Shown: piece after piece, positions 1 to 6,020 of the stretch
Numbering within the stretch: position 1 is the first letter of the stretch
How the letters are laid out: each line of letters begins with the position of its first letter
NCBI GenBank assembly: GCA_002383325.1
Contig: DFYJ01000053.1
Coordinates: forward strand, 1 to 23,528
Reading direction: 5' to 3'
DNA: 23,528 nt
DNA from: Candidatus Aminicenantes bacterium UBA4085
GTDB taxonomy: Bacteria > Acidobacteriota > Aminicenantia > Aminicenantales > UBA4085
Translations under genes and position numbers: made by a program
Notes under the pieces: generated by a model
What the model was told of the DNA's origin: nothing
Databases searched by the model: none
Seen by the model: only the letters and a program-made list of their open reading frames with translations

Positions 1-1
1 G

Positions 2-1210
2 GGCGTCATGCTGACCCACGCCAACTTCATCAGCAACATCCTGACGCTCCACGCCCAGCACGGCTTCGACCGTAGCGACACCATCCTGTCCTTCCTGCCG
101 CTGTCACACGTTCTGGAGCGGATGTGCACCTTCGCCTTCCTGTCTCAGGGCGCTTCGATCGCCTACGCCGAGAGCATCGACACCGTGGCCGCCAACCTGG
201 TCGAGGTCCGGCCGACGATCATGGTCTCGGTGCCGCGGGTCTTTGAGAAGCTCTACGCCAAGGTCATGGACACCGTCCTGGCCGGGTCGAGCCTCAAACG
301 CAAGATCTTCTTCTGGGCCGCCCGGACCGGACGGGAATGGGGCCGCCGGGCCATCGAGCATCGGACCATCCCGGCCGGCCTGAAGCTCAGGCGGGGCCTG
401 GCCCATAAACTGGTCTTCGGAAAGATCCTGGAAAAGACCGGCGGCCGGATCAAGTACTTCGTCAGCGGCGGAGCCCCGCTTTCGGGCGACCTGGGCGAGT
501 TCTTCTTCGACCTGGGCCTGCCCATCAAGGAGGGCTACGGCCTGACCGAGACCGCTCCGGTGGTGGCCTGCAACACCTTTGAACATCTCCGCTTCGGCAC
601 GGTCGGCCGGCCCATCCCCGGCGTCTCGGTCCGTTTCGCCGAAGACGGCGAGATCCTGGTCCAGGGACCGAACGTCATGCGCGGCTACTACAAGATGGAG
701 GAGGAGACCCAGGAGGCTTTCTCCGGCGGCTGGTTCCACACCGGCGATATCGGCTACCTCGATCCCGACGGCTTCCTGGTCATCACCGACCGCAAAAAGG
801 ACCTGATCGTCACGGCCGGCGGCAAGAACGTCGCCCCGCAGCCGATCGAGAACCTCATCAAGCAGAACCCGCTGATCGCCAATGCGGTCGTGGTCGGCGG
901 CCAGCGCAAGTTCATCTCGGCCCTGATCGTTCCCAACCGGGAGAAGATCGAGGCCCATGCCCGCGAGGCCGGGATCCAGGCGACGGGGTACCGGGAGCTT
1001 TTAGACGATGACCGCATCAACCGATTTCTGCTGGCTGAGATCGACAAAGCCACCCCCAACCTGTCTCCCTACGAGAAGGTCAAAAAGATCGTCCTTCTGG
1101 ATCGCGACTTCGAGATCGAGAGGGAGGAGCTGACCCCGACCCTCAAGGTCAAGCGCTCCATGGTCGAGGCCGCCTACAAGCCGCTGATCGACGCGCTTTA
1201 CAAGGATTGA
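2..1210 (+). CDS. Long-chain acyl-CoA synthetase (AMP-forming), 3' part; 5' end outside window
   Basis: This enzyme activates fatty acids to acyl-CoA through an acyl-adenylate, using ATP and CoA, usually at the inner membrane. The gene is cut by the window edge. The reading frame is open to base 2, and the first ATG (base 8) is internal: the residues around it (GVMLTHANF) are the stretch that normally follows the AMP-binding P-loop, which therefore lies upstream. About 400 residues are visible. They carry the adenylate-forming signature YGLTETAPV, then a GDIGYLDPDGFL segment, then the hinge DRKKDLIVTAGGKN, and a C-terminal lid ending in LTPTLKVKRS with the likely catalytic lysine. The lid and overall pattern match the large FadD15/COG1022 type rather than short acetyl-CoA synthetases. 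The next gene begins 18 bases downstream, suggesting cotranscription. Chain-length preference cannot be read from the sequence. Confidence 0.93.
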   Translation, partial: GVMLTHANFISNILTLHAQHGFDRSDTILSFLPLSHVLERMCTFAFLSQGASIAYAESIDTVAANLVEVRPTIMVSVPRVFEKLYAKVMDTVLAGSSLKRKIFFWAARTGREWGRRAIEHRTIPAGLKLRRGLAHKLVFGKILEKTGGRIKYFVSGGAPLSGDLGEFFFDLGLPIKEGYGLTETAPVVACNTFEHLRFGTVGRPIPGVSVRFAEDGEILVQGPNVMRGYYKMEEETQEAFSGGWFHTGDIGYLDPDGFLVITDRKKDLIVTAGGKNVAPQPIENLIKQNPLIANAVVVGGQRKFISALIVPNREKIEAHAREAGIQATGYRELLDDDRINRFLLAEIDKATPNLSPYEKVKKIVLLDRDFEIEREELTPTLKVKRSMVEAAYKPLIDALYKD

Positions 1211-1228
1211 GGGAGGCGGAGGAGGACC

Positions 1229-2014
1229 ATGACCGCCCTGCGCCGCATCGCCTTGGGTTGGGCCGCCGCGGCCGCCGTCCTGGCCGCCGGGGCCTGCGTC
1301 TTCGTCCTCGACGATCCGTCCGGCTTCGCCGCCGGCGTCCGGCGCGACCTGCACCGGATCGTCGCCTTCCAGCCCGGCGGGACGCTGTCGCTCCGCCATC
1401 TGGACGGGGACATCGAGATCCGCGGCTGGGACCGGGACGAGATCGAGATGATCGCCGAGTCCCAGGCCGGGGATGGCTTATGGAACCCGGGATCCGGCCG
1501 GCCGCGCTTCGACATCGAGGAAAGCCCCGAGCGCCTGACCATCCGGACCCGCTGGGAAGGGGACGCCGCGGGCGCCCGGCCTGTCAGGATCTTCCTCAGC
1601 GTTCCCCGCTCGCTGATCATTGAGGAGGCCTCGACCCAGGCCGGCGGCATCGCCATCGCCGACCTGTACGGTCAGGCCCGCGTCTCCATCCTGGAAGGCG
1701 ACCTGGCGGTAGAGAATTTTTCCGGCGGACTGTCGGCCGCGATCGGCCGCGGCCGGATCCGGGCCGAGATCCTCGACCTGAGGCGCGGCGACGAGGTCAG
1801 CTTGACGGTCCGGGAAGGCGACGTTTGGCTGGCCTTGGAGCCTGCGGTCAGCGCCGTGGTGGAAGCCGAGGCTCCGGACGGCGTCAGCGCCGATTGGGAT
1901 CTCCCGGAGGGAGCCCGCCAAGCCAAGCTCAAGCTCGGCGCGGGCGAGGCCTCGATTGCGGTCAAAACCGGAGCCGGGAAGATCGAGCTGCGCCGGACGC
2001 CGGAAACGAGCTGA
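1229..2014 (+). CDS. DUF4097-like exported beta-repeat protein
   Basis: A 261-residue protein of unknown role. Residues 8-27 are a hydrophobic, alanine-rich segment, a signal peptide or membrane anchor. A cysteine at 22 follows AAGA, a poor match to a lipobox, so lipidation is possible but doubtful. The rest is made of short repeated beta-strand units (TLSLRHLDGDIEIRGW, VSILEGDLAVENF, VSLTVREGDVWLAL), the pattern of DUF4097 proteins, which are thought to fold as right-handed beta-helices. A strong GGAGGAGG Shine-Dalgarno lies 4 bases before the ATG. It sits between the acyl-CoA synthetase and the DUF3014-like gene (11-base gap), so the three look like one operon. Family assignment is by pattern; the cellular role is unknown. 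Confidence 0.7.
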   Translation: MTALRRIALGWAAAAAVLAAGACVFVLDDPSGFAAGVRRDLHRIVAFQPGGTLSLRHLDGDIEIRGWDRDEIEMIAESQAGDGLWNPGSGRPRFDIEESPERLTIRTRWEGDAAGARPVRIFLSVPRSLIIEEASTQAGGIAIADLYGQARVSILEGDLAVENFSGGLSAAIGRGRIRAEILDLRRGDEVSLTVREGDVWLALEPAVSAVVEAEAPDGVSADWDLPEGARQAKLKLGAGEASIAVKTGAGKIELRRTPETS

Positions 2015-2024
2015 GGAGCGGACC

Positions 2025-2840
2025 ATGGAGGAAAGCCAGAAGATCGTCCGGACCGCCATCCTGATCCTGATCTTGGTCGTGGCCGCAGCCGGGGTCTACT
2101 ATCTTTTCCTGGCCGATCGGGGCGGAGACGACGAAGCCACGGGGAGACCGGTCGCCGAAGCGGTCCGTCCGCCCGCGGCCGCGGCCGGCCAGCCCCTGCC
2201 CAACGGGGCGGTGACCGCGCCGCTGGACGGCAGCGATGTTCTGGTGCGGGAGATGGCCGGCGATGTCTCGATCCATCCGGTCTTCGCCCGATGGCTCGGC
2301 TCGACCGGCCTCGTCCGACGCTTCGTGGCAGCCGTGGACGCGATCGCCAACGGGAGCAGTCCGCGTCCCCAAGCGGATTTCTTCACCCCGCGGGCTCCCT
2401 TCACGGTGGTTCGTCGGGGCGGGAAGCTGTATCTCGATCCAGCCTCCTACGAGCGCTACAACGTCGTGGCCGACGTCCTGGATTCGGTCAGCGTAGCCGG
2501 TTGCGCCAAGCTCTACCGGGACTTCCAATCCCAGATCCGCCAGGCTTACCGTGAGCTGGGCTACCCGCAGGGCGACTTCCACCGCGTCATGCTTAAGGCC
2601 GTCAACGAGATTCTCAGGGCTCCCGTGGTCGATGGCCCGATCGAGGTCGAGAAGCGGGTGGCGGCCTACATCTGCGTCGACGCCCGGCTGGAAGGGCTGA
2701 GCGCAGCGCAGAAGCATCTCCTGCGCATGGGGCCGGAAAACGTTCAGCTCATCCAGGCCAAGCTGCGCGATCTGGCCCCGGCCCTGGGCTACGCCGAGGG
2801 CGAGCTGGCCGATCCGGTCAGCCTGGCTTCCGGGCGCTGA
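2025..2840 (+). CDS. DUF3014-like single-pass membrane protein
   Basis: A 271-residue protein. I start it at the ATG at 2025, preceded by GAGGAG at 8 bases, rather than at an upstream in-frame ATG at 1956 that would lie inside the DUF4097-like gene. Residues 10-29 form one transmembrane helix, followed by a charged and alanine/proline-rich linker. The main domain (about residues 60-265) has features I associate with DUF3014: LDGSDVLVREM, LVRRFVAAVDAIANG, a YERYNVVADVLDSV segment and YRELGYPQGDFH. The domain most likely faces the periplasm or cell exterior. No catalytic motif is visible and no function is established for the family. It ends 3 bases from the convergent radical SAM gene. It is likely cotranscribed with the two genes before it. 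Confidence 0.75.
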   Translation: MEESQKIVRTAILILILVVAAAGVYYLFLADRGGDDEATGRPVAEAVRPPAAAAGQPLPNGAVTAPLDGSDVLVREMAGDVSIHPVFARWLGSTGLVRRFVAAVDAIANGSSPRPQADFFTPRAPFTVVRRGGKLYLDPASYERYNVVADVLDSVSVAGCAKLYRDFQSQIRQAYRELGYPQGDFHRVMLKAVNEILRAPVVDGPIEVEKRVAAYICVDARLEGLSAAQKHLLRMGPENVQLIQAKLRDLAPALGYAEGELADPVSLASGR

Positions 2841-2843
2841 GCC

Positions 2844-3815
2844 TCAACCCGCCTTCCAGCGGAAGGGCCGCTCGCGCCCGAAGTCCGGCACGAGATGATC
2901 GCCTTCCGGGAAGACATCGGGCTGGGCGAAGAGGCACTCGAAGCCCAGCTCCCGGGCCCGGGACAGAACCCGGCCGTATTCCTCGGCCCGCAGCCCCCGG
3001 CGAAGCTCAGGCGGCGCCTGATGACAGGGATGGTATTGACTCATCAGACTCAGCCCCACGGAAGGGGACAGGCTGCGGGCGATCCACTCCAGAACCGCCA
3101 GACTGTCTTCGGTGCAGCCGGGCAGAACGAGGTGTCGGATGATCATGCCCCGGCGGGCCATCCCGTTTTGATCGATGACGAGATCGGGCTGCTGCAGGTA
3201 CATCTCCTGCAGCGCCGTCGAGGCCCTCTCGAAATAGTCCGGAGCCTCTGAATAGCGGGCCGAAAGCTCCGACGAGACGTATTTGAGGTCGGGCAGATAG
3301 ATGTCCACAATCCCGGCCAGCCGCTCGATCACGGAGTCCTTCTCATAGCCGTTGGAGTTCCAGACCAGGGGCAGGAGGAGGCCGCGGGGCCGGGCCATGA
3401 CCAGGGCCCGCAGGGCCGGCAGGACGACATGGCTGGGCGAAACCAGGTTGATGTTCAAGGCGCCCCGGGCTTGGAGATCGAGCATGGCCTCGGCCAGCTC
3501 GACGTCGGAGACGGTCCGGCCGACGCGGCCCCAGGAGATCTGGTGGTTCTGGCAGAAGAGGCACTTCAGGTTGCAGCCGGTAAAGAAGATCGTCCCGGAG
3601 CCTGGTCCGGAAGGGCCCGCGGCTCCGGAGATCACCGGTTCTTCGCCGTAGTGAAGGAGGGCGGAGGCCAGGCCGGCCCGGGGGCCGATCCCGCAGATCC
3701 CGGTCCGGCCCGCCGTCCGGTCCGCCCGGCAATCACGGGGGCAGAGGTCGCAGGCGGCTTCGCGTCTGGACAAGGCCTCCAAGGCCCTTTCGATGCGGGA
3801 GAGGACGGCGTCCAT
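2844..3815 (-). CDS. PflX-type radical SAM protein (COG1313, pyruvate formate-lyase activase-like)
   Basis: A 323-residue radical SAM protein. C81, C85 and C88 form the CxxxCxxC motif (TGCNLKCLFCQN) that binds the SAM-cleaving [4Fe-4S] cluster. An N-terminal cysteine group (C22, C25, C29, C41) precedes it, as in the PflX/COG1313 family of activase-like proteins. Motifs such as VWNSNGYE and DIYLPDLKY, and the closing segment ECLFAQPD, are typical of this family. The substrate of the family is not firmly known. No glycyl-radical enzyme lies nearby, so it need not be a true activase. The start codon at 3815 has no Shine-Dalgarno. A -10 hexamer (TAGAAT) ends 7 bases before the ATG, which suggests a leaderless mRNA. 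It is a single-gene unit, convergent with the DUF3014-like gene and divergent from dedA. Confidence 0.88.
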   Translation of the reverse strand: MDAVLSRIERALEALSRREAACDLCPRDCRADRTAGRTGICGIGPRAGLASALLHYGEEPVISGAAGPSGPGSGTIFFTGCNLKCLFCQNHQISWGRVGRTVSDVELAEAMLDLQARGALNINLVSPSHVVLPALRALVMARPRGLLLPLVWNSNGYEKDSVIERLAGIVDIYLPDLKYVSSELSARYSEAPDYFERASTALQEMYLQQPDLVIDQNGMARRGMIIRHLVLPGCTEDSLAVLEWIARSLSPSVGLSLMSQYHPCHQAPPELRRGLRAEEYGRVLSRARELGFECLFAQPDVFPEGDHLVPDFGRERPFRWKAG

Positions 3816-3822
3816 CAGCCAT

Positions 3823-3828
3823 ATTCTA
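3823..3828 (-). promoter_or_regulatory. -10 element of the radical SAM gene, apparently leaderless
   Basis: On the minus strand TAGAAT sits with exactly 7 bases between it and the ATG at 3815, which puts the likely transcription start at or next to the A of the start codon. No Shine-Dalgarno is present. No good -35 hexamer is seen at 16-18 bases, which lowers confidence. Confidence 0.45.
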
Positions 3829-3849
3829 CCAGATCGGGCCGACTGGGGT

Positions 3850-3878
3850 TTGACTCCACTCCCGCCCTGGGGTATAAG
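3850..3878 (+). promoter_or_regulatory. Sigma70-type promoter of the dedA-family gene
   Basis: TTGACT at 3850-3855, a 17-base spacer, and TATAAG at 3873-3878. Transcription would start near 3885, giving a leader of about 19 bases that contains AAGGAG (3893-3898), 5 bases before the ATG at 3904. Confidence 0.75.
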
Positions 3879-3903
3879 ACGGCTTCCTCTTTAAGGAGCC
3901 GTC

Positions 3904-4548
3904 ATGGAATTCCTCTCCGGCGTCCTCGATTTCATCCTCCACCTGGACACCCAACTGAGCGCCCTCATCCAGGGGGCCGGCGCCTGGGCTTACTTGATCC
4001 TGTTCGTGGTCATCTTTTGCGAGACGGGCCTCGTCGTGACGCCGTTCCTGCCGGGAGACTCGCTGATCTTCGCTGCGGGAGCCTTCGCCGCCCGCGGCGA
4101 CCTCAACATCCTGCTCCTCTTCGGGCTGTTGGCCGTGGCGGCCGTCCTGGGGGACACGGCCAACTATTGGATCGGCAAGATCATCGGGCCCAAGGTCTTC
4201 CAGAAGGAAAACTCCCGGATCTTCAAGAAGTCCTACCTCGACCGGACCCATCGGTTCTACGAAAAGTACGGAGCCGAGACGATCATTATCGCCCGCTTCG
4301 TGCCCATCGTTCGCACCTTCGCCCCCTTCGTCGCCGGCATTGGGCGTATGACCTACGCCCGTTTCCTGAGCTACAATATCATCGGCGGCATCGGCTGGGT
4401 GGCCGTATTTACCTTCGGCGGCTATTTCTTCGGCAACATTCCCTTCGTCCGCAAGAACTTCACCCTCGTCGTCGTGGCCATCATTCTCATCTCCCTGGTC
4501 CCCGCGGTCTGGGAGATCCTCAAGCACCGCAAAGCCGGCCGGGCCTGA
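3904..4548 (+). CDS. DedA-family integral membrane protein
   Basis: A 214-residue polytopic inner-membrane protein of the DedA/SNARE-associated family (relatives of E. coli YqjA and YghB). Members are implicated in membrane homeostasis, proton-coupled transport and lipid-carrier flipping; which applies here is unknown. Hydrophobic segments lie around residues 26-47, 53-63, 68-92, 152-177 and 185-203. The acidic residues E40 and D52 and the arginines R131 and R137 in RFVPIVRTFAPF fall where the essential E39/D51/R130/R136 of the E. coli proteins are reported. Length is normal for the family. The start is fixed by AAGGAG 5 bases upstream and a strong promoter. It is monocistronic: the next gene (surE) is convergent with a 16-base gap. 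Confidence 0.9.
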   Translation: MEFLSGVLDFILHLDTQLSALIQGAGAWAYLILFVVIFCETGLVVTPFLPGDSLIFAAGAFAARGDLNILLLFGLLAVAAVLGDTANYWIGKIIGPKVFQKENSRIFKKSYLDRTHRFYEKYGAETIIIARFVPIVRTFAPFVAGIGRMTYARFLSYNIIGGIGWVAVFTFGGYFFGNIPFVRKNFTLVVVAIILISLVPAVWEILKHRKAGRA

Positions 4549-4564
4549 ATCGCGGCGGCCGCGG

Positions 4565-5371
4565 TCACTCCGCCGGCCAGGGACCGGTCAGGGATTGCAG
4601 CATCTTGTTCCGCCGCAGGGCGTGAGCCGTCACGTCGGTGTGCAGGGGGGTGACCGAGATCCAGCCCGCGTCCACAGCCCGGACGTCGCTCGCGGCATCG
4701 CCGACATGCGACGGGCGGCCGGTGCCGATCCAGTAATAGGCGTTGCCGCGGGGATCGCGCTTTTCGATGATCTCGGGATCGTAGAACTTCCAGCCCAGCT
4801 TGGTGATCTTGAGACCCCGGACCGGCGGAGCCGGGATGTTGACATTGAGGCAGATGCCCGGCGGCAGCGGCTTCTCGAGCAGCCGGGCGGCGATCCGGCG
4901 GACGACTCCGGCCGCGAAAGCGGGGTAAAAGCGGCCCGACGCGTCCGGGATCATCGAGGCGGCCAGAGCCGGAAGGCCGAGGAAAGCCGCTTGGACGGCG
5001 GCCGCGACCGTTCCGGAATAGTGGACGTCCTGCTGGCCGAGGTTGGGGCCCGGGTTGAGGCCGGAGACGAGCAGGCCGGGCCGGCAGGGAAGAACCTTGC
5101 GCAGGGCGAAATAGACGCAATCGGCCGGCGTGCCGTCGACCGACCAGACGGACGGTCCGTGGCGGTGCAGGCGCAGCGGCTGGCGGAGGGTCACGGCCAG
5201 CGAGGAGGCGCTCCGCTCCCGGTCGGGGGCCACGATGACCGCCCGGCCCAGGCTGCGCAGGCGGCGCTGCAGGATCCGGATCTCATCGCGGAAAAAGCCG
5301 TCGTCGTTGCAGAGCAGGATCAAGGGCTTGTCCGCCGCGGCGGACGGGACGGGCTTCGGGCGCGGATTCAC
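4565..5371 (-). CDS. surE: 5'/3'-nucleotidase SurE
   Basis: A stationary-phase survival nucleotidase that removes phosphate from nucleoside monophosphates using a divalent metal; cytoplasmic. From the chosen start it has 268 residues. D23 and D24 in CNDDG are the metal ligands at the end of the first beta strand. SGLNPGPNLGQQDVHYSGTV is the family's SGxNxGxN/YSGTV block. NVNIPAP and the C-terminal TPLHTDVTAH are also typical. The start is GTG at 5371, with GGAGAG 6 bases upstream. Extending further to an ATG at 5488 would translate straight through tRNA-Pro and is wrong. The gene lies 46 bases downstream of that tRNA on the same strand, so it may be read from the tRNA promoter. The GTG start is my inference from spacing and family length. 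Confidence 0.92.
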   Translation of the reverse strand: MNPRPKPVPSAAADKPLILLCNDDGFFRDEIRILQRRLRSLGRAVIVAPDRERSASSLAVTLRQPLRLHRHGPSVWSVDGTPADCVYFALRKVLPCRPGLLVSGLNPGPNLGQQDVHYSGTVAAAVQAAFLGLPALAASMIPDASGRFYPAFAAGVVRRIAARLLEKPLPPGICLNVNIPAPPVRGLKITKLGWKFYDPEIIEKRDPRGNAYYWIGTGRPSHVGDAASDVRAVDAGWISVTPLHTDVTAHALRRNKMLQSLTGPWPAE

Positions 5372-5417
5372 GGGTGGTCTCTCCGGACATCCATCCGGGA
5401 GGACCGGACGGAAAGAA

Positions 5418-5494
5418 TGGTCGGGACGGGCGGATTTGAACCGCCGACCCCATGCACCCCAAGCATGTGCGCTACCAGGCTGCGCCACGTCCCG
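5418..5494 (-). tRNA. tRNA-Pro (anticodon GGG), CCA encoded
   Basis: The minus strand folds as a full 77-base cloverleaf. The acceptor arm CGGGACG pairs with CGTCCCG. The D arm contains GCGCAGCCTGGTAGCGC. The anticodon stem CATGC/GCATG encloses the loop TTGGGGT, with GGG at positions 34-36. The T arm contains GGTTCAAATCC. Discriminator A is followed by an encoded CCA. C1-G72 is the usual first pair of bacterial tRNA-Pro. A TATAAT hexamer lies about 70 bases upstream, and surE follows. Confidence 0.97.
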
Positions 5495-5561
5495 ACGCCT
5501 CAGAGGTCTCCCGGGCGGCGTTCGAAACCGGCCGCCGTCCCGAGTCGAAAAAGGGGAAGGA

Positions 5562-5567
5562 ATTATA
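5562..5567 (-). promoter_or_regulatory. Probable -10 element of the tRNA-Pro/surE unit
   Basis: On the minus strand this is a perfect TATAAT in a GC-rich gap, about 67 bases before the 5' end of tRNA-Pro. A recognisable -35 box at 17 bases is missing (the position reads AGCCCC), so this is a half-supported promoter. Confidence 0.5.
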
Positions 5568-5588
5568 CCAGAAAGGCCGCCGGCGGGG

Positions 5589-5954
5589 CTAGGATTTTTT
5601 TGGCTTGGCCGACAGGACGGCCGAGATGTCCTGCAGCTCCTCGCGGACGTGCGCCAGGGTCTTGCGCAGGCGATCGGGATGGACCGGCTCGGCGGCCCTC
5701 AGACCCAGCTCCTCCTCGATCTTGCGCTTGGCTCCGGCCAGGGTCACGCTCTTGCCGTCGAGGAGTTCCTTGACCCGGACGATGATGGCCACGTCTTTGG
5801 CCCGAAAGATCTTCTGTCCCGTCCCGGTCAAGCCGGGCTGGAGGAAAGGGAATTCCTTCTCCCAGGCTTCGATCGCAGCCGGATCGACCTTGGTGAGGCG
5901 GCTGACCTCATCGAGGCGATAGAAAAGCTTGCGGGAGGGGCTGGATTTGCTCAT
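5589..5954 (-). CDS. Small MerR-family transcriptional regulator
   Basis: A 121-residue DNA-binding protein. The N-terminal 75 residues form a MerR winged helix: FYRLDEVSRLTKVDPAAIEAWE is the helix-turn-helix with the usual Y.I.EVA pattern, followed by KIFRAKDVAIIVRVKELL. The C-terminal part (about 78-121) is short and helical, with ELGLRAAEP and LAHVREELQDIS. There is no cysteine or other effector-binding domain, so it is not a metal sensor of the classic MerR type; it resembles the minimal MerR proteins common in delta-type proteobacteria and Acidobacteria. A perfect palindrome lies directly before the ATG, and its promoter overlaps that of rarA, which suggests self-regulation and possibly control of rarA. 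Target genes are unknown. Confidence 0.85.
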   Translation of the reverse strand: MSKSSPSRKLFYRLDEVSRLTKVDPAAIEAWEKEFPFLQPGLTGTGQKIFRAKDVAIIVRVKELLDGKSVTLAGAKRKIEEELGLRAAEPVHPDRLRKTLAHVREELQDISAVLSAKPKKS

Positions 5955-5968
5955 GGCCTGATCAGGCC
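5955..5968. promoter_or_regulatory. Perfect 14-bp palindrome at the merR start, possible operator
   Basis: GGCCTGATCAGGCC is a perfect 14-base inverted repeat directly adjoining the merR ATG (5954). It covers the predicted transcription start, 4 bases past the -10 box. The position is what one expects for an autoregulatory operator of the MerR-type protein, but no binding data can be inferred from sequence. In RNA it would also place the start codon next to a hairpin. Confidence 0.4.
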
Positions 5969-5972
5969 CCTC

Positions 5973-6002
5973 ACCTTAGCACGTCCGGAGCGGGCGGGTC
6001 AA
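5973..6002 (-). promoter_or_regulatory. Promoter of the merR-type gene
   Basis: Minus strand: TTGACC (5997-6002), an 18-base spacer, and TAAGGT (5973-5978). The spacer is slightly long, as MerR-type control often requires. The -35 box lies only 5 bases from the TATAAT of the divergent rarA promoter. Confidence 0.55.
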
Positions 6003-6007
6003 TATGA

Positions 6008-6013
6008 TATAAT
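6008..6013 (+). promoter_or_regulatory. -10 element of rarA, apparently leaderless
   Basis: A perfect TATAAT ends 7 bases before the rarA ATG at 6021, so transcription would start at or beside the start codon. There is no Shine-Dalgarno in the intervening ATCCGCCCG-like stretch. No convincing -35 box is visible; the region instead holds the opposing merR -35. Confidence 0.5.
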
Positions 6014-6020
6014 CCGCCCG

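Noticed and set aside
1956..2024. Earlier ATG for the DUF3014-like protein
   Set aside because: It lies within the DUF4097-like gene, lacks a Shine-Dalgarno and would put polar residues before the membrane helix.
5580..5600. T run (ATTTTTTTGG) as a plus-strand terminator
   Set aside because: It is coding sequence for the lysines and stop region of the merR-type gene, and no proper stem precedes it.
5130..6020. N-terminal extension of rarA back to 5130
   Set aside because: It crosses surE, tRNA-Pro and the merR-type gene; family length and the promoter place the start at 6021.
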